The notes: generated by a model not told the origin, from the letters alone. Positions 8,324-16,469 are shown, counted from the stretch's first letter. The stretch is 37,938 nt of DNA from an uncultured Atopobiaceae bacterium (GCA_944320385.1 CALUHH010000024.1:1-37938), one strand, 5' to 3'. Translations and numbers: made by a program.

Positions 8324-8890
8324 GTTCGTCACGGCCCGCAGCGCGCGCCAGTCGTCCTCGAGAATCGCCATCAGAACGTCGTCGCAGTAGGTGCCGTCGG
8401 GCAGCAAGATCGCGTCGCGCAGGACCCCCTCGCGCACGAAGCCCGCCTTGGCGTAGACGCGCTCCGCGCGCGGGTTGATCGAGAAGACGTCCAGCTCCAG
8501 GCGGTGGAGGCCCAGTCCCTCGAAGGCGTAGTCGCGCGTGAGCGTCGTGGCCCAGCTGCCCAGGCCCCGGTCGCGGGCGCCGGCGCCAAAGAGCGCGATC
8601 CGGAAGTTGGCGCTTCTCGCCCCCCAGTCGATCTCGTTGATGACGCTCTCGCCCAGAACCGCGCCGTCAGGCGAGAAGATCAGCAGGTCGCGGCGGTCAG
8701 AATCGTCCACGCAGCGCAGGAAGAAGCTCGTGACCTCGTCCTTCTCGTACTGGTCCTTGCTGCCCGTGAGCCGCGCGCCCTCCGGGTCAAACTGGTTGAA
8801 GCCCGCCCAGTACGCGTCCAGGTCCTCGGCGCGCGCCAGGCGCAGAACATGACCGTCCGCACGCTCCCAGCAGACGTCGACCTTCTCCAT
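8312..8890 (-). CDS. GNAT-family acetyltransferase (RimJ/RimL-like)
   Basis: A 192-residue protein of the Acetyltransf_3 type that transfers an acetyl group from acetyl-CoA to an amine; the substrate is unknown. The CoA-binding loop is visible as GARDRGLGSWA at about 104-114, and the family's C-terminal pattern LHRLELDVFSINPRAERVYA, then AGFVREG. I chose the ATG at 8890 because GGAGG lies 5 nt upstream. The frame is open for 12 more codons, but these are encoded by a GGGGACAGTCCCC palindrome and are unlikely to be translated. The 3' end runs into another repeat, which supplies the stop codon. It is probably co-oriented with, but separate from, the MFS gene upstream. Confidence 0.85.
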   Translation of the reverse strand: MEKVDVCWERADGHVLRLARAEDLDAYWAGFNQFDPEGARLTGSKDQYEKDEVTSFFLRCVDDSDRRDLLIFSPDGAVLGESVINEIDWGARSANFRIALFGAGARDRGLGSWATTLTRDYAFEGLGLHRLELDVFSINPRAERVYAKAGFVREGVLRDAILLPDGTYCDDVLMAILEDDWRALRAVTNLTI

Positions 8891-8903
8891 GCGACCCTCC
8901 GTC

Positions 8904-8985
8904 TGTAAATTGGGGACAGTCCCCAATTTACATACCCAATTTACATAAAACTTTTCTGTGAATTGGGGACTGTCCCCAATTTACA
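8904..8985. repeat. Pair of GGGGACNGTCCCC REP-like palindromes
   Basis: Two 29-bp palindromes (8904-8932, perfect with one central base; 8957-8985, nearly perfect) flank a half copy CCCAATTTACAT at 8935-8946. Each has the core GGGGACAGTCCCC or its complement, flanked by AATT and TGTAA/TTACA. The second copy begins with the TAA stop codon of the MFS transporter gene (8981-8983). Related copies lie at 12345-12376 and 24155-24183. Such short extragenic palindromes resemble REP elements mobilised by RAYT transposases; no such gene is in this window. Confidence 0.85.
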
Positions 8986-10201
8986 TAAAGAGCCGGCGGA
9001 CGTCGGCGCGGGCGCGCCAGACCGTGGCCCAGCACACGGCGAGCGCGCAGCCCGCCGCGAGCGTCATGCACGCCCGCACGTCCAGCACCTCCCCCAGCGC
9101 CCCCACCACCAGCGTGAGCGCGCTGCGCCCCGCCACGACGATCGCGCCCTCGAAGGCGTTCATGCGGGCGCGCAGCTCGTCGGGCAGGTAGGTCTGCACC
9201 GCCGCCTGCCGCAGAGTGGCGCTGTTGATGCCGCAGAAGCCCACCACCGCTCGGTTGGCCAGCATGAGCGGGTACGGCAGCCACAGCAGGGCCATGTCCA
9301 TGAGCTCGTAGAGGTTGTAGACGCCAAAGCAGATGCCGAACTTGCGCTCGTCGGGGACGCGGAGGCGATACTGCACGACGCCGCCCAGGCTGCGCCCGAC
9401 AAACTCCGCCACCGAGAAGAGCGCGTAGAGCGCGGGCGAGAGCCCCGGCGCGGTGGAGAAGTACGCCACGAGCAGCGGCGCGTAGCCGCTCGCGACGCCG
9501 TTGGTCACGGCCTGGTAGGCGTACATGTTGGCGAGCCCGCGCTCGTCACGCAGATAGCGGGCCGCCTCGCGGACGTCGGCCCACCAGAGCTTCAGCGACG
9601 CGCGCTCGCCGTTCATGCGCCGCTCCTCGCGGACGCGGATGCGGCTCTCCACGGCCGCTGCCGCCGCGGAGAGGCAGCCCTGCGCCACGAGCACCCAGCC
9701 CACGCCCACCGTCTCGTAGAGCACGCCCGCCGCCGGCATCATCACGACGTTCATGACCGGGTAGAGCATCGACGAGACCGTGTAGCCACGCTGTTCCATG
9801 CCCTGGGGGATCAGCTTGGGGTACATGGAGTTGTACGCCAGCTCGTCAAACGCGCCGAGGGAGGAAATGATCAGCGAGAAGACGAGGTAGCCCACGTACG
9901 AGAAGCTGCAGTGCATCAGGTACAGCCCGGCGAGCGCGTAGAGGACGGCGTTCACGCAGTCGCCCGCCACGAGGAAGGGCTTGCGCGGAAGGCGGTCCAT
10001 CCACGGCGCGGCCGCGATAGGCACCACGAAGTACGGCACGAGCTGGATGGCCAGGACGAGCGCCGAGGCGAGCGTGGATCCCGTCTCGTCGAAGACCAGA
10101 AACGAGAGCGCGAAGCCGCCCGCGATGCTGCCGATGGCCCCGAGCGCGGAGGCCACGGTCACGAGCGTGAAGTCGCGCGTCCAGAGGGTGGTCGCGGCCA
10201 T
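8981..10201 (-). CDS. Major facilitator superfamily transporter
   Basis: A 406-residue membrane protein with about 11-12 hydrophobic helices and the loop 2-3 motif MDRLPRKP near residue 70, which marks the MFS fold. Its nearest architecture is the MFS_1/MFS_3 drug- or metabolite-efflux type, but the substrate cannot be read from sequence. It starts MAATTLWTRDFTLVTVAS with the ATG at 10201; the ribosome binding site is weak (GAGAAGGACGGTGAG just upstream). The upstream 20 bases hold one copy of the dispersed CGAGAAGGACG motif. The stop codon TAA is the first triplet of a REP-like palindrome, so the C-terminus ...RRLFM may be shorter or longer in relatives without the repeat. Confidence 0.88.
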   Translation of the reverse strand: MAATTLWTRDFTLVTVASALGAIGSIAGGFALSFLVFDETGSTLASALVLAIQLVPYFVVPIAAAPWMDRLPRKPFLVAGDCVNAVLYALAGLYLMHCSFSYVGYLVFSLIISSLGAFDELAYNSMYPKLIPQGMEQRGYTVSSMLYPVMNVVMMPAAGVLYETVGVGWVLVAQGCLSAAAAAVESRIRVREERRMNGERASLKLWWADVREAARYLRDERGLANMYAYQAVTNGVASGYAPLLVAYFSTAPGLSPALYALFSVAEFVGRSLGGVVQYRLRVPDERKFGICFGVYNLYELMDMALLWLPYPLMLANRAVVGFCGINSATLRQAAVQTYLPDELRARMNAFEGAIVVAGRSALTLVVGALGEVLDVRACMTLAAGCALAVCWATVWRARADVRRLFM

Positions 10202-10420
10202 GTCTCACCGTCCTTCTCGTTGCCTGATTTAAGTATGACGGCACATTAAGCGAGAAGTGCGGCGGCGATTTGGGAAAATGCGCCAAGCTTATGAACGCTT
10301 ATAGAAGCTAAGTTGGCATTTGTGAGAGAAACCGGCGGCATTGGGTACAATCCCCACACGGCTCGGCGGTCAAACCGCGTACCGAGGGCAGCGCCGTTCC
10401 CGCGAGGGGAGGTGATGCCG

Positions 10421-10540
10421 ATGGACGTCTCTGAGGTCGTTGCGTTTCTGGAGAGGTGCGTCAGCCTCGTCATGGCGATAGTAAGGCTCGTTCGGGAGGT
10501 GCGTAGGAAGTCCGGCGAACACGAGAGCCGCCAGCGCTAA
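10421..10540 (+). CDS. Small amphipathic peptide, candidate type I toxin
   Basis: A 39-residue peptide, MDVSEVVAFLERCVSLVMAI followed by an Arg/Lys-rich tail. The leader GGGGAGGTGATGCCGATG has a near-perfect ribosome binding site 8 nt before the second ATG, an arrangement I recall from the small holin-like/TxpA-type toxin genes of Gram-positive bacteria. The hydrophobic helix carries some charge, so membrane insertion is less certain. An upstream -10-like TACAAT is at 10344-10349. The stop codon sits in the loop of a hairpin (10525-10553). I see no clear antisense-RNA promoter, so a toxin role is a hypothesis. It lies alone between two minus-strand genes. Confidence 0.5.
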   Translation: MDVSEVVAFLERCVSLVMAIVRLVREVRRKSGEHESRQR

Positions 10541-10553
10541 GCGCCAGCGGCTC
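10525..10553 (+). other. Hairpin at the end of the small peptide gene
   Basis: GAGCCGC/GCGGCTC form a 7-bp stem. An inner GCGC/GCGC stem leaves TAA, the stop codon of the peptide gene, in the loop. There is no poly-T run, so it may protect the mRNA or affect translation rather than terminate transcription. Confidence 0.5.
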
Positions 10554-10606
10554 ACACCGTAAGTAACGGCACTGCCTAGGTCTGCCAACGTAGGCGGCCG
10601 TCGAGC

Positions 10607-11806
10607 CTATTGTACCCCGCTCGCGCCGTCGTATTCAACGGCCGCGGGGAGCTTGAGCGGGAAGTCGCGCTCGAGCTCGAAGGCCGCACGGTACTGGCGG
10701 TTGGCGGTGTGCCACTCGAGGACCCACGGCAGGTGAAAGGCCGCAAAGCCGATGGGCAGCTCCGCCCGGCAGCGCGCAAAGACCGCGAGCAGCGCCTTGC
10801 CGTACTCGGGGCGCCGCAGGTAGTCGGGGTGCTCCAGGCGAAAGCGCACCACGTCGCAGAGCTCGCCCGCAAGGTCCTCCCCCACCTCGGTGCGCGGCTC
10901 GCGTCGCGCCTCGGGCACGCGGTCGAGCGCCGCGAGCGCCTCGTCGCGCCGGCCCAGACCCTCGCAGCACACCGCGAGCTTGTGCAGGTCGAGCGCGCTT
11001 GGGTCCTCGAGCGTCGAGAAGAACGCGTAGGCCCGCTCGAAGTGCCCGCACTCGGCGTGGGCGGACGCGGTGTTGTAGGAGATCGTCCGCAGCAGGTCCT
11101 TCTCGCCCAGCGTGCGCGCCAGCCGGCCGGCGACGCGATACTCGACCTCCATGTTCTCGAAGTCGAGCTGGTTGCAGTAGCAGTTGCCCAAGCAGACCTT
11201 GGCCGAGAGCATCACGCGCGCCCGGCCCTCCCGCGCGGCCAGCTCATAGGCCTGCCGGAGGAGGTCGACCGCCGGGACGTAGTTCTTCTCGCCGCTCTCG
11301 TAGGCCGCCACGCCGGCCTGCAGGTACGCGTACGCGCAGGGGTTGAGCCGCAGCGCGTCGTCAAAGCGCCCCTGGGCGAGCCGCTGCAGGCCGAGCAGCC
11401 TCCCGTCGAGAAGGACCTCGAGCTCGGGGTCGGCCGGACGGACGGGCTTGGCGAGAAGCCCCTCGAGCAGCGTCGCCTCCGCCACGAGAGGGCTCGTCGC
11501 GAGGTCGGCGGCAAGGCCCGCGAGCTCGTCGCGCAGCGCCGGGAACGCTGCCTCGTCAAAGGAGAGGACGGCGTCGAAGCCGCGGTCCAGCACGTCTCGT
11601 GCGCGGGCGAGAAAGACCTCGTCGTCGTGCCACGCGATGCCCAGACGCTCGAGCAGGGCGTCCGTGACCTCCGGGCTGGGATCGGCCTCGCCGCGCTCGA
11701 TCTTGGACAGGTAGGAGACGGCGCAGATGCCGTGGGCCAGGCCCTTGAGGCTCCAGTCGCGCGCGAGGCGCTCGCGGCGGACGAGCGCACCGACCCCGGC
11801 GATCAC
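10607..11806 (-). CDS. XRE-family regulator with TPR-like sensor domain
   Basis: A 399-residue protein with an N-terminal helix-turn-helix of the XRE type (LVRRERLARDWSLKGLAHGI, then VSYLSKIERGEADPSPE, about residues 6-50), followed by about 330 residues of helical, TPR-like repeats. This resembles Rgg/PlcR-like peptide-sensing regulators, but the ligand is unknown. The GTG start at 11806 overlaps the stop of the upstream membrane-protein gene by 4 nt (GTGA), so the two are translationally coupled. The longer open frame extending upstream is an overlap with that membrane gene in another frame and is not part of this protein. Confidence 0.85.
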   Translation of the reverse strand: MIAGVGALVRRERLARDWSLKGLAHGICAVSYLSKIERGEADPSPEVTDALLERLGIAWHDDEVFLARARDVLDRGFDAVLSFDEAAFPALRDELAGLAADLATSPLVAEATLLEGLLAKPVRPADPELEVLLDGRLLGLQRLAQGRFDDALRLNPCAYAYLQAGVAAYESGEKNYVPAVDLLRQAYELAAREGRARVMLSAKVCLGNCYCNQLDFENMEVEYRVAGRLARTLGEKDLLRTISYNTASAHAECGHFERAYAFFSTLEDPSALDLHKLAVCCEGLGRRDEALAALDRVPEARREPRTEVGEDLAGELCDVVRFRLEHPDYLRRPEYGKALLAVFARCRAELPIGFAAFHLPWVLEWHTANRQYRAAFELERDFPLKLPAAVEYDGASGVQ

Positions 11807-12321
11807 GCGGACTCCCAGGCGGTGTCGAGACAGGCGCGGCGCAGGACGACGAGCGCCGCCACGGCCACGGCCTCGCAGGCGAGAAACACGAGGTCGGCGG
11901 CTGCGGGGGCGGTCCCGGAGGTCGCGATGAAGACGACCTCCCCCGCCGCCGCCACAAGTCCCAGGGCGGCCGCCACGACGCAGCGCAGCGGCAGCGCCCC
12001 CACGGTCTCGTCGCGCACGTAGGCGCGGACGCGCTCGCCGGCGACGGAGAGCCGGCCCATGCCCCAGAGCACCCACACGAGCGCCACGAACTGCAGCATG
12101 TAGGGCATCACCACGTAAGGGCAGCCGGAGAGCCCCGCCGGGTTGGCGAGCGAGGCGCCCACGACGGCGGCGGCGGCCACCCCGCACGCCGCCCAGAGCG
12201 TCCTGAGCAGGCGGCGCCGGTCGTGGCCGTCCGCCAGGCGCACGTGGTCGCCGAGGTAGGCCATCTTGCCGTTGTCGTCCGGACCAAAGTCCTTGAGCCG
12301 CTCGCGCGCCTTCTTCCTCAC
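11803..12321 (-). CDS. Four-helix membrane protein coupled to the XRE regulator
   Basis: A 172-residue protein with a basic N-terminal segment (about 40 residues) and then about four hydrophobic helices. I do not recognise a family. Its 3' end overlaps the start codon of the XRE/TPR regulator by 4 nt, so it is probably sensed, controlled by, or a partner of that regulator; this is inferred from position alone. The GTG start at 12321 has GAGAGAGG about 12 nt upstream. An ATG at residue 20 (MAYLGDH) is an alternative start. Confidence 0.65.
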   Translation of the reverse strand: MRKKARERLKDFGPDDNGKMAYLGDHVRLADGHDRRRLLRTLWAACGVAAAAVVGASLANPAGLSGCPYVVMPYMLQFVALVWVLWGMGRLSVAGERVRAYVRDETVGALPLRCVVAAALGLVAAAGEVVFIATSGTAPAAADLVFLACEAVAVAALVVLRRACLDTAWESA

Positions 12322-12344
12322 GCTCTTCTCGCCTCTCTCGCACG

Positions 12345-12376
12345 TGATGAAAAGGGACTGTCCCTTTGTCTCATTA
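12345..12376. repeat. Diverged GGGACTGTCCC palindrome at the pepF stop
   Basis: The core AAAGGGACTGTCCCTTT (12351-12367) is a perfect 17-bp palindrome flanked by TGATGA and TCATTA. The TAA stop codon of the M3 peptidase gene (12374-12376) is at its edge. It is a variant of the GGGGACNGTCCCC family found at 8904-8985 and 24155-24183. Confidence 0.75.
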
Positions 12377-14089
12377 CGCGATGCCGGTCAGGTCGTAGGA
12401 CTCGAGCCAGGCGGTGGCGCGCTCGCAGATGGCCTTGAGGCAGCCGTCGTCAAAGGGCGAGGTCATGCCCGCGTGGGCCAGAAGGTCCGTGAAGGCGCGC
12501 GTGCCGCCCTGGCGCGTGTAGGCCATGTAGTGCTCCCACGCGCCGGCAAAGTCGTCCTGCGACATGGCCCAGAACTCGAGCGCCACGGTCTGCGCGAGGC
12601 AGTAGTCGATGTAGTAGAGCGGGTTCTCGTAGATGTGGCTCTGACGCTGCCAGCCCTCGCCGTCGGCGTAGAAGGGGATCTCGCCGTCGAGGCGCATCCA
12701 CGGCATGTAGACGCCGAGCAGGCGCTTCCAGGTGGCGTGGCGCTCGGCGGGCGTCATCTCGGGGTGCTCGTAGACCTCGTGCTGGAAGTGGTCGACCATC
12801 GTGCCGTACGGCAGGAAGGTGATGGCGCCGGCGAGGTGCGCGTAGCGGTACTTGCGCGCGTCGTCGCCGAAGAACTCCTCGGCCCACGGCCATGCCATGA
12901 ACTCCATGGACATCGAGTGGACCTCGCAGGCCTCCATCGAGGGCATGGAGAGGCCGATCGGAGTCTTGTCGGTGTTCATGTAGTAGGAGAACGCGTGGCC
13001 CGCCTCGTGCGTGACCACCTCGACGTCGCCCTGCGTGCCGTTGAAGTTGGCAAAGATGAAGGGGACGTTGTAGTCCGGGATCTGCGTCATGAAGCCGCCG
13101 CCGGCCTTGCCCTCGGTGGAGAGGACGTCCATGAGGCCACGGTCGAGCATCATGTCGAAGAACTCGCCGGTCTCGGGGCTCAGCGCGCGGTAGAAGGTGC
13201 GGCCGGCCTCGAGCACGTCGTCGGCGTTCCCGCGCGGCGCGGGGTTGCCGGAGCGGAAGGAGAGCGCCTCGTCGGCAAAGGAGAGCGGGTACTCCACGCC
13301 CAGACGCTCGGCCTGCGCGCGATAGATCCTGTCGGCCAGCGGCACCACGTAGGTGCGCACGGCCTCGCGGAAGCGCTCCACGTCCTTACGGCCGTAGGAG
13401 AGCCGGCCCATGCGGTCATAGCCCAGCGGCAGGTAGTCCTTGTAGCCGAGCTTCCTGCCCATGGCGTCGCGCACGTGGGTGAGCTCGTCGTAGATGCGGT
13501 CGAAGTCGGCCTGGTGCTCCTTGTACCAGGCACCCTCCGCCTTCCACGCTGCCAGGCGCTGGGCGTCGTCCGCGGACTTCTTGAACGGCGTGAGCTGCGA
13601 GAGGGTGTAGGTGCCGCCCTCGAAGGGAATCTGCGCGGAGGCGATGAGCTTCACGTACTCCTGCGCGAGGGCGTTCTCGCGCTTCATGTCCTCCACGATC
13701 GCGGGGTCGATGGTGCGGCGCTCCTGCTCGGCCTGGGCAAAGAGCAGCGTGCCGTACTTCTCCTCCAGCTGGGGGCGGAAGGGCGAGGCGAGAAGGGCCG
13801 CGGTGAAGGCGTCCGCCGCCTGCTGCAGCTCGGGCTGGGCCTCGTCCCAGAAGGAGGCCTCGGCGTCGTAGAACTCGTCGCGCGTGTCGATGACGTGGCG
13901 GATCATCGCGAGCTCGGCGGCCGTCTGCGTGTGGCGGTCGAGCTGGTCCTTCTCGAGAAACGCCGCCTCTGCGGCCTCGAGGGTCGCGGCGTCGGAGAGC
14001 GCGGCGGCGAGGCGGGCGTACTCAGCCTTCACGGCCTCGAGGTCGGGGCGCTCGTAGGGCATGTCCTTGAACTTCACGGGCTCGTTCAT
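12374..14089 (-). CDS. pepF: M3-family oligoendopeptidase (PepF-like)
   Basis: A 571-residue zinc metallopeptidase of family M3 that would cleave short peptides in the cytoplasm, a natural follow-on to the Opp importer nearby. The zinc site is HEAGH at 361-365, inside VVTHEAGHAFSYYM, with the third ligand probably Glu389 in ACEVHSMSMEF. The N-terminal helical region and length match PepF/oligoendopeptidase F. The ATG at 14089 is preceded by GGGAGG at a good distance. A 9-bp GC hairpin (14110-14134) sits in the intergenic region upstream. The stop codon touches a REP-like palindrome. Confidence 0.92.
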   Translation of the reverse strand: MNEPVKFKDMPYERPDLEAVKAEYARLAAALSDAATLEAAEAAFLEKDQLDRHTQTAAELAMIRHVIDTRDEFYDAEASFWDEAQPELQQAADAFTAALLASPFRPQLEEKYGTLLFAQAEQERRTIDPAIVEDMKRENALAQEYVKLIASAQIPFEGGTYTLSQLTPFKKSADDAQRLAAWKAEGAWYKEHQADFDRIYDELTHVRDAMGRKLGYKDYLPLGYDRMGRLSYGRKDVERFREAVRTYVVPLADRIYRAQAERLGVEYPLSFADEALSFRSGNPAPRGNADDVLEAGRTFYRALSPETGEFFDMMLDRGLMDVLSTEGKAGGGFMTQIPDYNVPFIFANFNGTQGDVEVVTHEAGHAFSYYMNTDKTPIGLSMPSMEACEVHSMSMEFMAWPWAEEFFGDDARKYRYAHLAGAITFLPYGTMVDHFQHEVYEHPEMTPAERHATWKRLLGVYMPWMRLDGEIPFYADGEGWQRQSHIYENPLYYIDYCLAQTVALEFWAMSQDDFAGAWEHYMAYTRQGGTRAFTDLLAHAGMTSPFDDGCLKAICERATAWLESYDLTGIA

Positions 14090-14109
14090 TGATGGCCTCC
14101 CTTGGCTGC

Positions 14110-14134
14110 GCCCGCGCCACGGTCCGGCGCGGGC
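14110..14134. other. GC hairpin between divergent pepF and degV-like genes
   Basis: GCCCGCGCC (14110-14118) and GGCGCGGGC (14126-14134) pair around a 7-nt loop. It would lie in the 5' leader of pepF if transcription starts beyond it. A -10-like TATGAT for the plus-strand gene follows at 14144-14149. Function unknown. Confidence 0.5.
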
Positions 14135-14184
14135 GGTTTCGGCTATGATTCGAGACGGTATTGTACCCGTCAGAGGGAGACTAT

Positions 14185-15069
14185 ATGCCCGGCTACGTTC
14201 TCAGCTGCTGCTCCACCGCCGACGTCACGCGCGACTGGCTCGAGGCGCGCGACATCAAGTACCTCTTCTTCAACTACTACCTGGACGGCGAGGTCTGCAA
14301 GGACGACTTTGGCGCCACCAACCCGCCCGCCCAGCTCTACGCCAAGATGCTCGCGGGCGCCGACGCCAAGACCTCCCAGATCAGCGCCGGCGACTACATG
14401 GCGCACTTCGAGCAGTTCCTGACCGCCGGGCAGGACGTGGTGCACGTGACGCTCTCCTCCGGCATCTCAGGCACCTACAACTCCGCCTGCGCCGCGCGCG
14501 ACCAGCTGGCCGAGAAGTACCCGGACCGCCACGTCTACGTGGTGGACTCGCTCGCCGCGTCCTCGGGCTACGGCCTGCTCATGGACAAGCTCGCCGAGCT
14601 CCGCGACTCCGGGATGGGCGCAGCCGAGCTCGCCGCCTGGGCCGAGGAGCACAAGAGCGAGGTCCAGCACTGGTTCTTCTCGTCCGACCTGACGTTTTTC
14701 ATCCGCGGCGGCCGCATCTCCAAGGCGGCGGGCCTCGTGGGCGGCATGCTCAAGATCTGCCCCGTGATGGACGTCGCGCCCGACGGCTCGCTCGCCGTCA
14801 AGGAGAAGATCCGCACCAAGGCCAAGGCGATCAACCGCGTGGTCGAGAAGATGGAGGAGCTCGCCGAGGGTGGCCTCGACTACTCCGGCAAGTGCTACAT
14901 CAGCCAGTCCGAGTGCAAGGCCGACGCCCTCGAGGTCGCCGCGCGCGTGGAGGAGCGCTTCCCCAAGCTCGACGGTAAGGTCGAGGTCTTCCCCATCGGA
15001 GCCACCATCGGCGTGCACACCGGCCCCGGCACCGTGGCCCTGTTCTTCTGGGGCAAGAAGCGCGTCTAG
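14185..15069 (+). CDS. DegV-family fatty-acid-binding protein
   Basis: A 294-residue cytosolic protein of the DegV family, whose members bind fatty acids and in Firmicutes present them to the FakA kinase. Family marks are the N-terminal YVLSCCSTADVT, the lipid-site loop HVTLSSGISGTYNSA at about 92-106, and DLTFFIRGGRISKAAGLVGG near the middle. The C-terminal half ends with GPGTVALFFWG, as in other DegV proteins. The start is the ATG at 14185 with AGAGGGAGA upstream; the frame is open 8 codons earlier. No FakA-like kinase gene is adjacent. The stop is immediately followed by a CGAGAAGGACG motif. Confidence 0.9.
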   Translation: MPGYVLSCCSTADVTRDWLEARDIKYLFFNYYLDGEVCKDDFGATNPPAQLYAKMLAGADAKTSQISAGDYMAHFEQFLTAGQDVVHVTLSSGISGTYNSACAARDQLAEKYPDRHVYVVDSLAASSGYGLLMDKLAELRDSGMGAAELAAWAEEHKSEVQHWFFSSDLTFFIRGGRISKAAGLVGGMLKICPVMDVAPDGSLAVKEKIRTKAKAINRVVEKMEELAEGGLDYSGKCYISQSECKADALEVAARVEERFPKLDGKVEVFPIGATIGVHTGPGTVALFFWGKKRV

Positions 15070-15114
15070 CGAGAAGGACGGCGGGTCGCCGGAGGCACGC
15101 ACTTCTCGCCCCGC

Positions 15115-15146
15115 GCATCGAGTGCGGGCCTGCGGTCACTCGATGC
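15115..15146 (+). other. Hairpin after the degV-like gene
   Basis: GCATCGAGTG (15115-15124) pairs with CACTCGATGC (15137-15146) around a 12-nt loop. Several other GAGTGCGGGC or CCCGCACT fragments lie nearby (15118-15242), so this is a locally repetitive 3' region that ends in the terminator at 15221. Confidence 0.55.
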
Positions 15147-15220
15147 CTGCACTTAAGCGCAAAATGCAAGTGGCGGCCCGCACTCGAGCCGCCGCCCATT
15201 CAAAACTGCCCGCACTTCTG

Positions 15221-15248
15221 GCCCGCACTCATGAGTGCGGGCCTTTTT
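15221..15248 (+). terminator. Intrinsic terminator of the degV-like gene
   Basis: A perfect 10-bp stem GCCCGCACTC/GAGTGCGGGC with a 2-nt gap is followed by CTTTTT on the plus strand. It lies about 150 nt beyond the degV-like stop. Confidence 0.85.
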
Positions 15249-15308
15249 GCGCGCCGCGCCCGCAGGTCCCCGGCGGTGAGCACGGTGTCGAGCGCGCTGC
15301 CCTGTCGC

Positions 15309-15675
15309 GCTTAAAGGCTGCGCTTCGTCCGAGAAGGGCGGGCCCTCCGTGCTTAGAGATCGCGTCCCATCTGGGGCGACGGCTCGGCCCCGCTTAAGGA
15401 CTGCGTCCCATCCGAGTATTTGGCGCTGCCACGCTTAGGGATCGCCTCCTATCCGAGAAGGACGGGCCCTCGTGCTTAGAGATCGCGTCCCATCTGGGGC
15501 GACGGTCCGGCTCCGGGCGCCGGCCCACCCGGACGGGGCGCGATTCTTAAGCGGCGCCCGTCCTTCTCGCCGGATGAGGCGGATTCTTTAAGCGCGGCAG
15601 GCCCCGCGTCCCGGACGGGGCGGATTCCTTAAGCGCGGCAGGCCCCGCCGGCCGGACGGGGCGGATTCCTTAAGC
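15309..15675. repeat. 41-bp-period inverted array, copy B
   Basis: Nine units. Five forward units begin GCTTA at 15309, 15351, 15392, 15433 and 15474 (steps of 42, 41, 41, 41). Four inverted units end TTAAGC or TAAGC at 15552, 15593, 15634 and 15675 (steps of exactly 41). The forward consensus begins GCTTAAGGATCGCGTCCCAT and continues CCGAGAAGGACGGGCC. The two blocks meet head-on at about 15512-15515. In RNA or in a cruciform they could pair into one long imperfect stem. The region lies between the convergent degV-like and murI genes. The same architecture occurs at 82-324. Confidence 0.88.
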
Positions 15676-15689
15676 ACTGAGGAACACGC

Positions 15690-16469
15690 TTAGAGCGGCA
15701 TCGAGAAGAACCTCTGGTAGAGGGCCAGCTCGTCGGGGGTGTCCAGGCTCGAGGCAAACGACACGCGCCCGGGGCGGCCGCTCGCGGAGAGCAGCCCCTC
15801 CTCGGAGAGGCGCTTGCGCAGCTGGCGCGCCGTTCCCGCACCGCCGTCGAAGAAGGCGACGCCCTCACCCAGCGCGCGCTCGACCAGCGCGCGCACGAAG
15901 GGGTAGTGCGTGCAGCCCAGCACGACGGCGTCGACCGTGCCGGCATAGCCGCCCACCAGGTCCTCGATCATCTTCGCAAGATCGGGGGCGTCGAGGTCCC
16001 CGCGCTCGATGCGCGCGGCGAGGCCCGGGCACGGCACGGGCACGACCTCGCACTCCCCTCCCCAGGCGCGAGCGAGCTCATGGTACTTGTCCAGGTGCAG
16101 CGTCATCTCGGTGGCCATCACGAGGATGCGGCCGCGCGGGAAGGCGCGCGCCGCGGGCTTGAGCGCGGGCTCGATGCCCACGATCGGCACGTCGGGATGG
16201 GCGGCGCGCAGGGTCGCGGCCGCGGCCGAGGTCGCGGTGTTGCAGGCGATGACGATCGCCTTGGCGCCGTCCGCGAGGAAGCGCTCCGCGATGCCGCGCG
16301 AGAGCTCGCGCACCTCGGCCTCGGTCTTCTCGCCGTAGGGGGCGTGGGCGGAGTCGCCGAAGTAGCGGAAGTCCTCCCCCGGCAGCTCGGCCACCAGCGC
16401 GCGCAGCACGCTGATGCCGCCCAGACCGGAGTCGAAGACCCCGACGAAGCCGTCGGAACGCTCCCCCAT
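15690..16469 (-). CDS. murI: Glutamate racemase MurI
   Basis: A 259-residue cytosolic enzyme that converts L-glutamate to D-glutamate for peptidoglycan. Both catalytic cysteines are present: Cys76 in IACNTATS and Cys186 in VLGCTHYPF. The N-terminal VFDSGLGGISVL and GDSAHAPYGEK (active-site loop) are also typical. The ATG at 16469 has GAGGGAGG ahead of it; the open frame extends 59 codons upstream, into AT-richer promoter DNA of the neighbouring divergent gene. The stop codon overlaps a GCTTAGAG sequence resembling a repeat-unit start. Confidence 0.95.
   Translation of the reverse strand: MGERSDGFVGVFDSGLGGISVLRALVAELPGEDFRYFGDSAHAPYGEKTEAEVRELSRGIAERFLADGAKAIVIACNTATSAAAATLRAAHPDVPIVGIEPALKPAARAFPRGRILVMATEMTLHLDKYHELARAWGGECEVVPVPCPGLAARIERGDLDAPDLAKMIEDLVGGYAGTVDAVVLGCTHYPFVRALVERALGEGVAFFDGGAGTARQLRKRLSEEGLLSASGRPGRVSFASSLDTPDELALYQRFFSMPL

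Noticed and set aside
8312..8926. GNAT protein starting at 8926
   Set aside because: The first 12 codons are encoded by a REP-like palindrome; the ATG at 8890 has the ribosome binding site.
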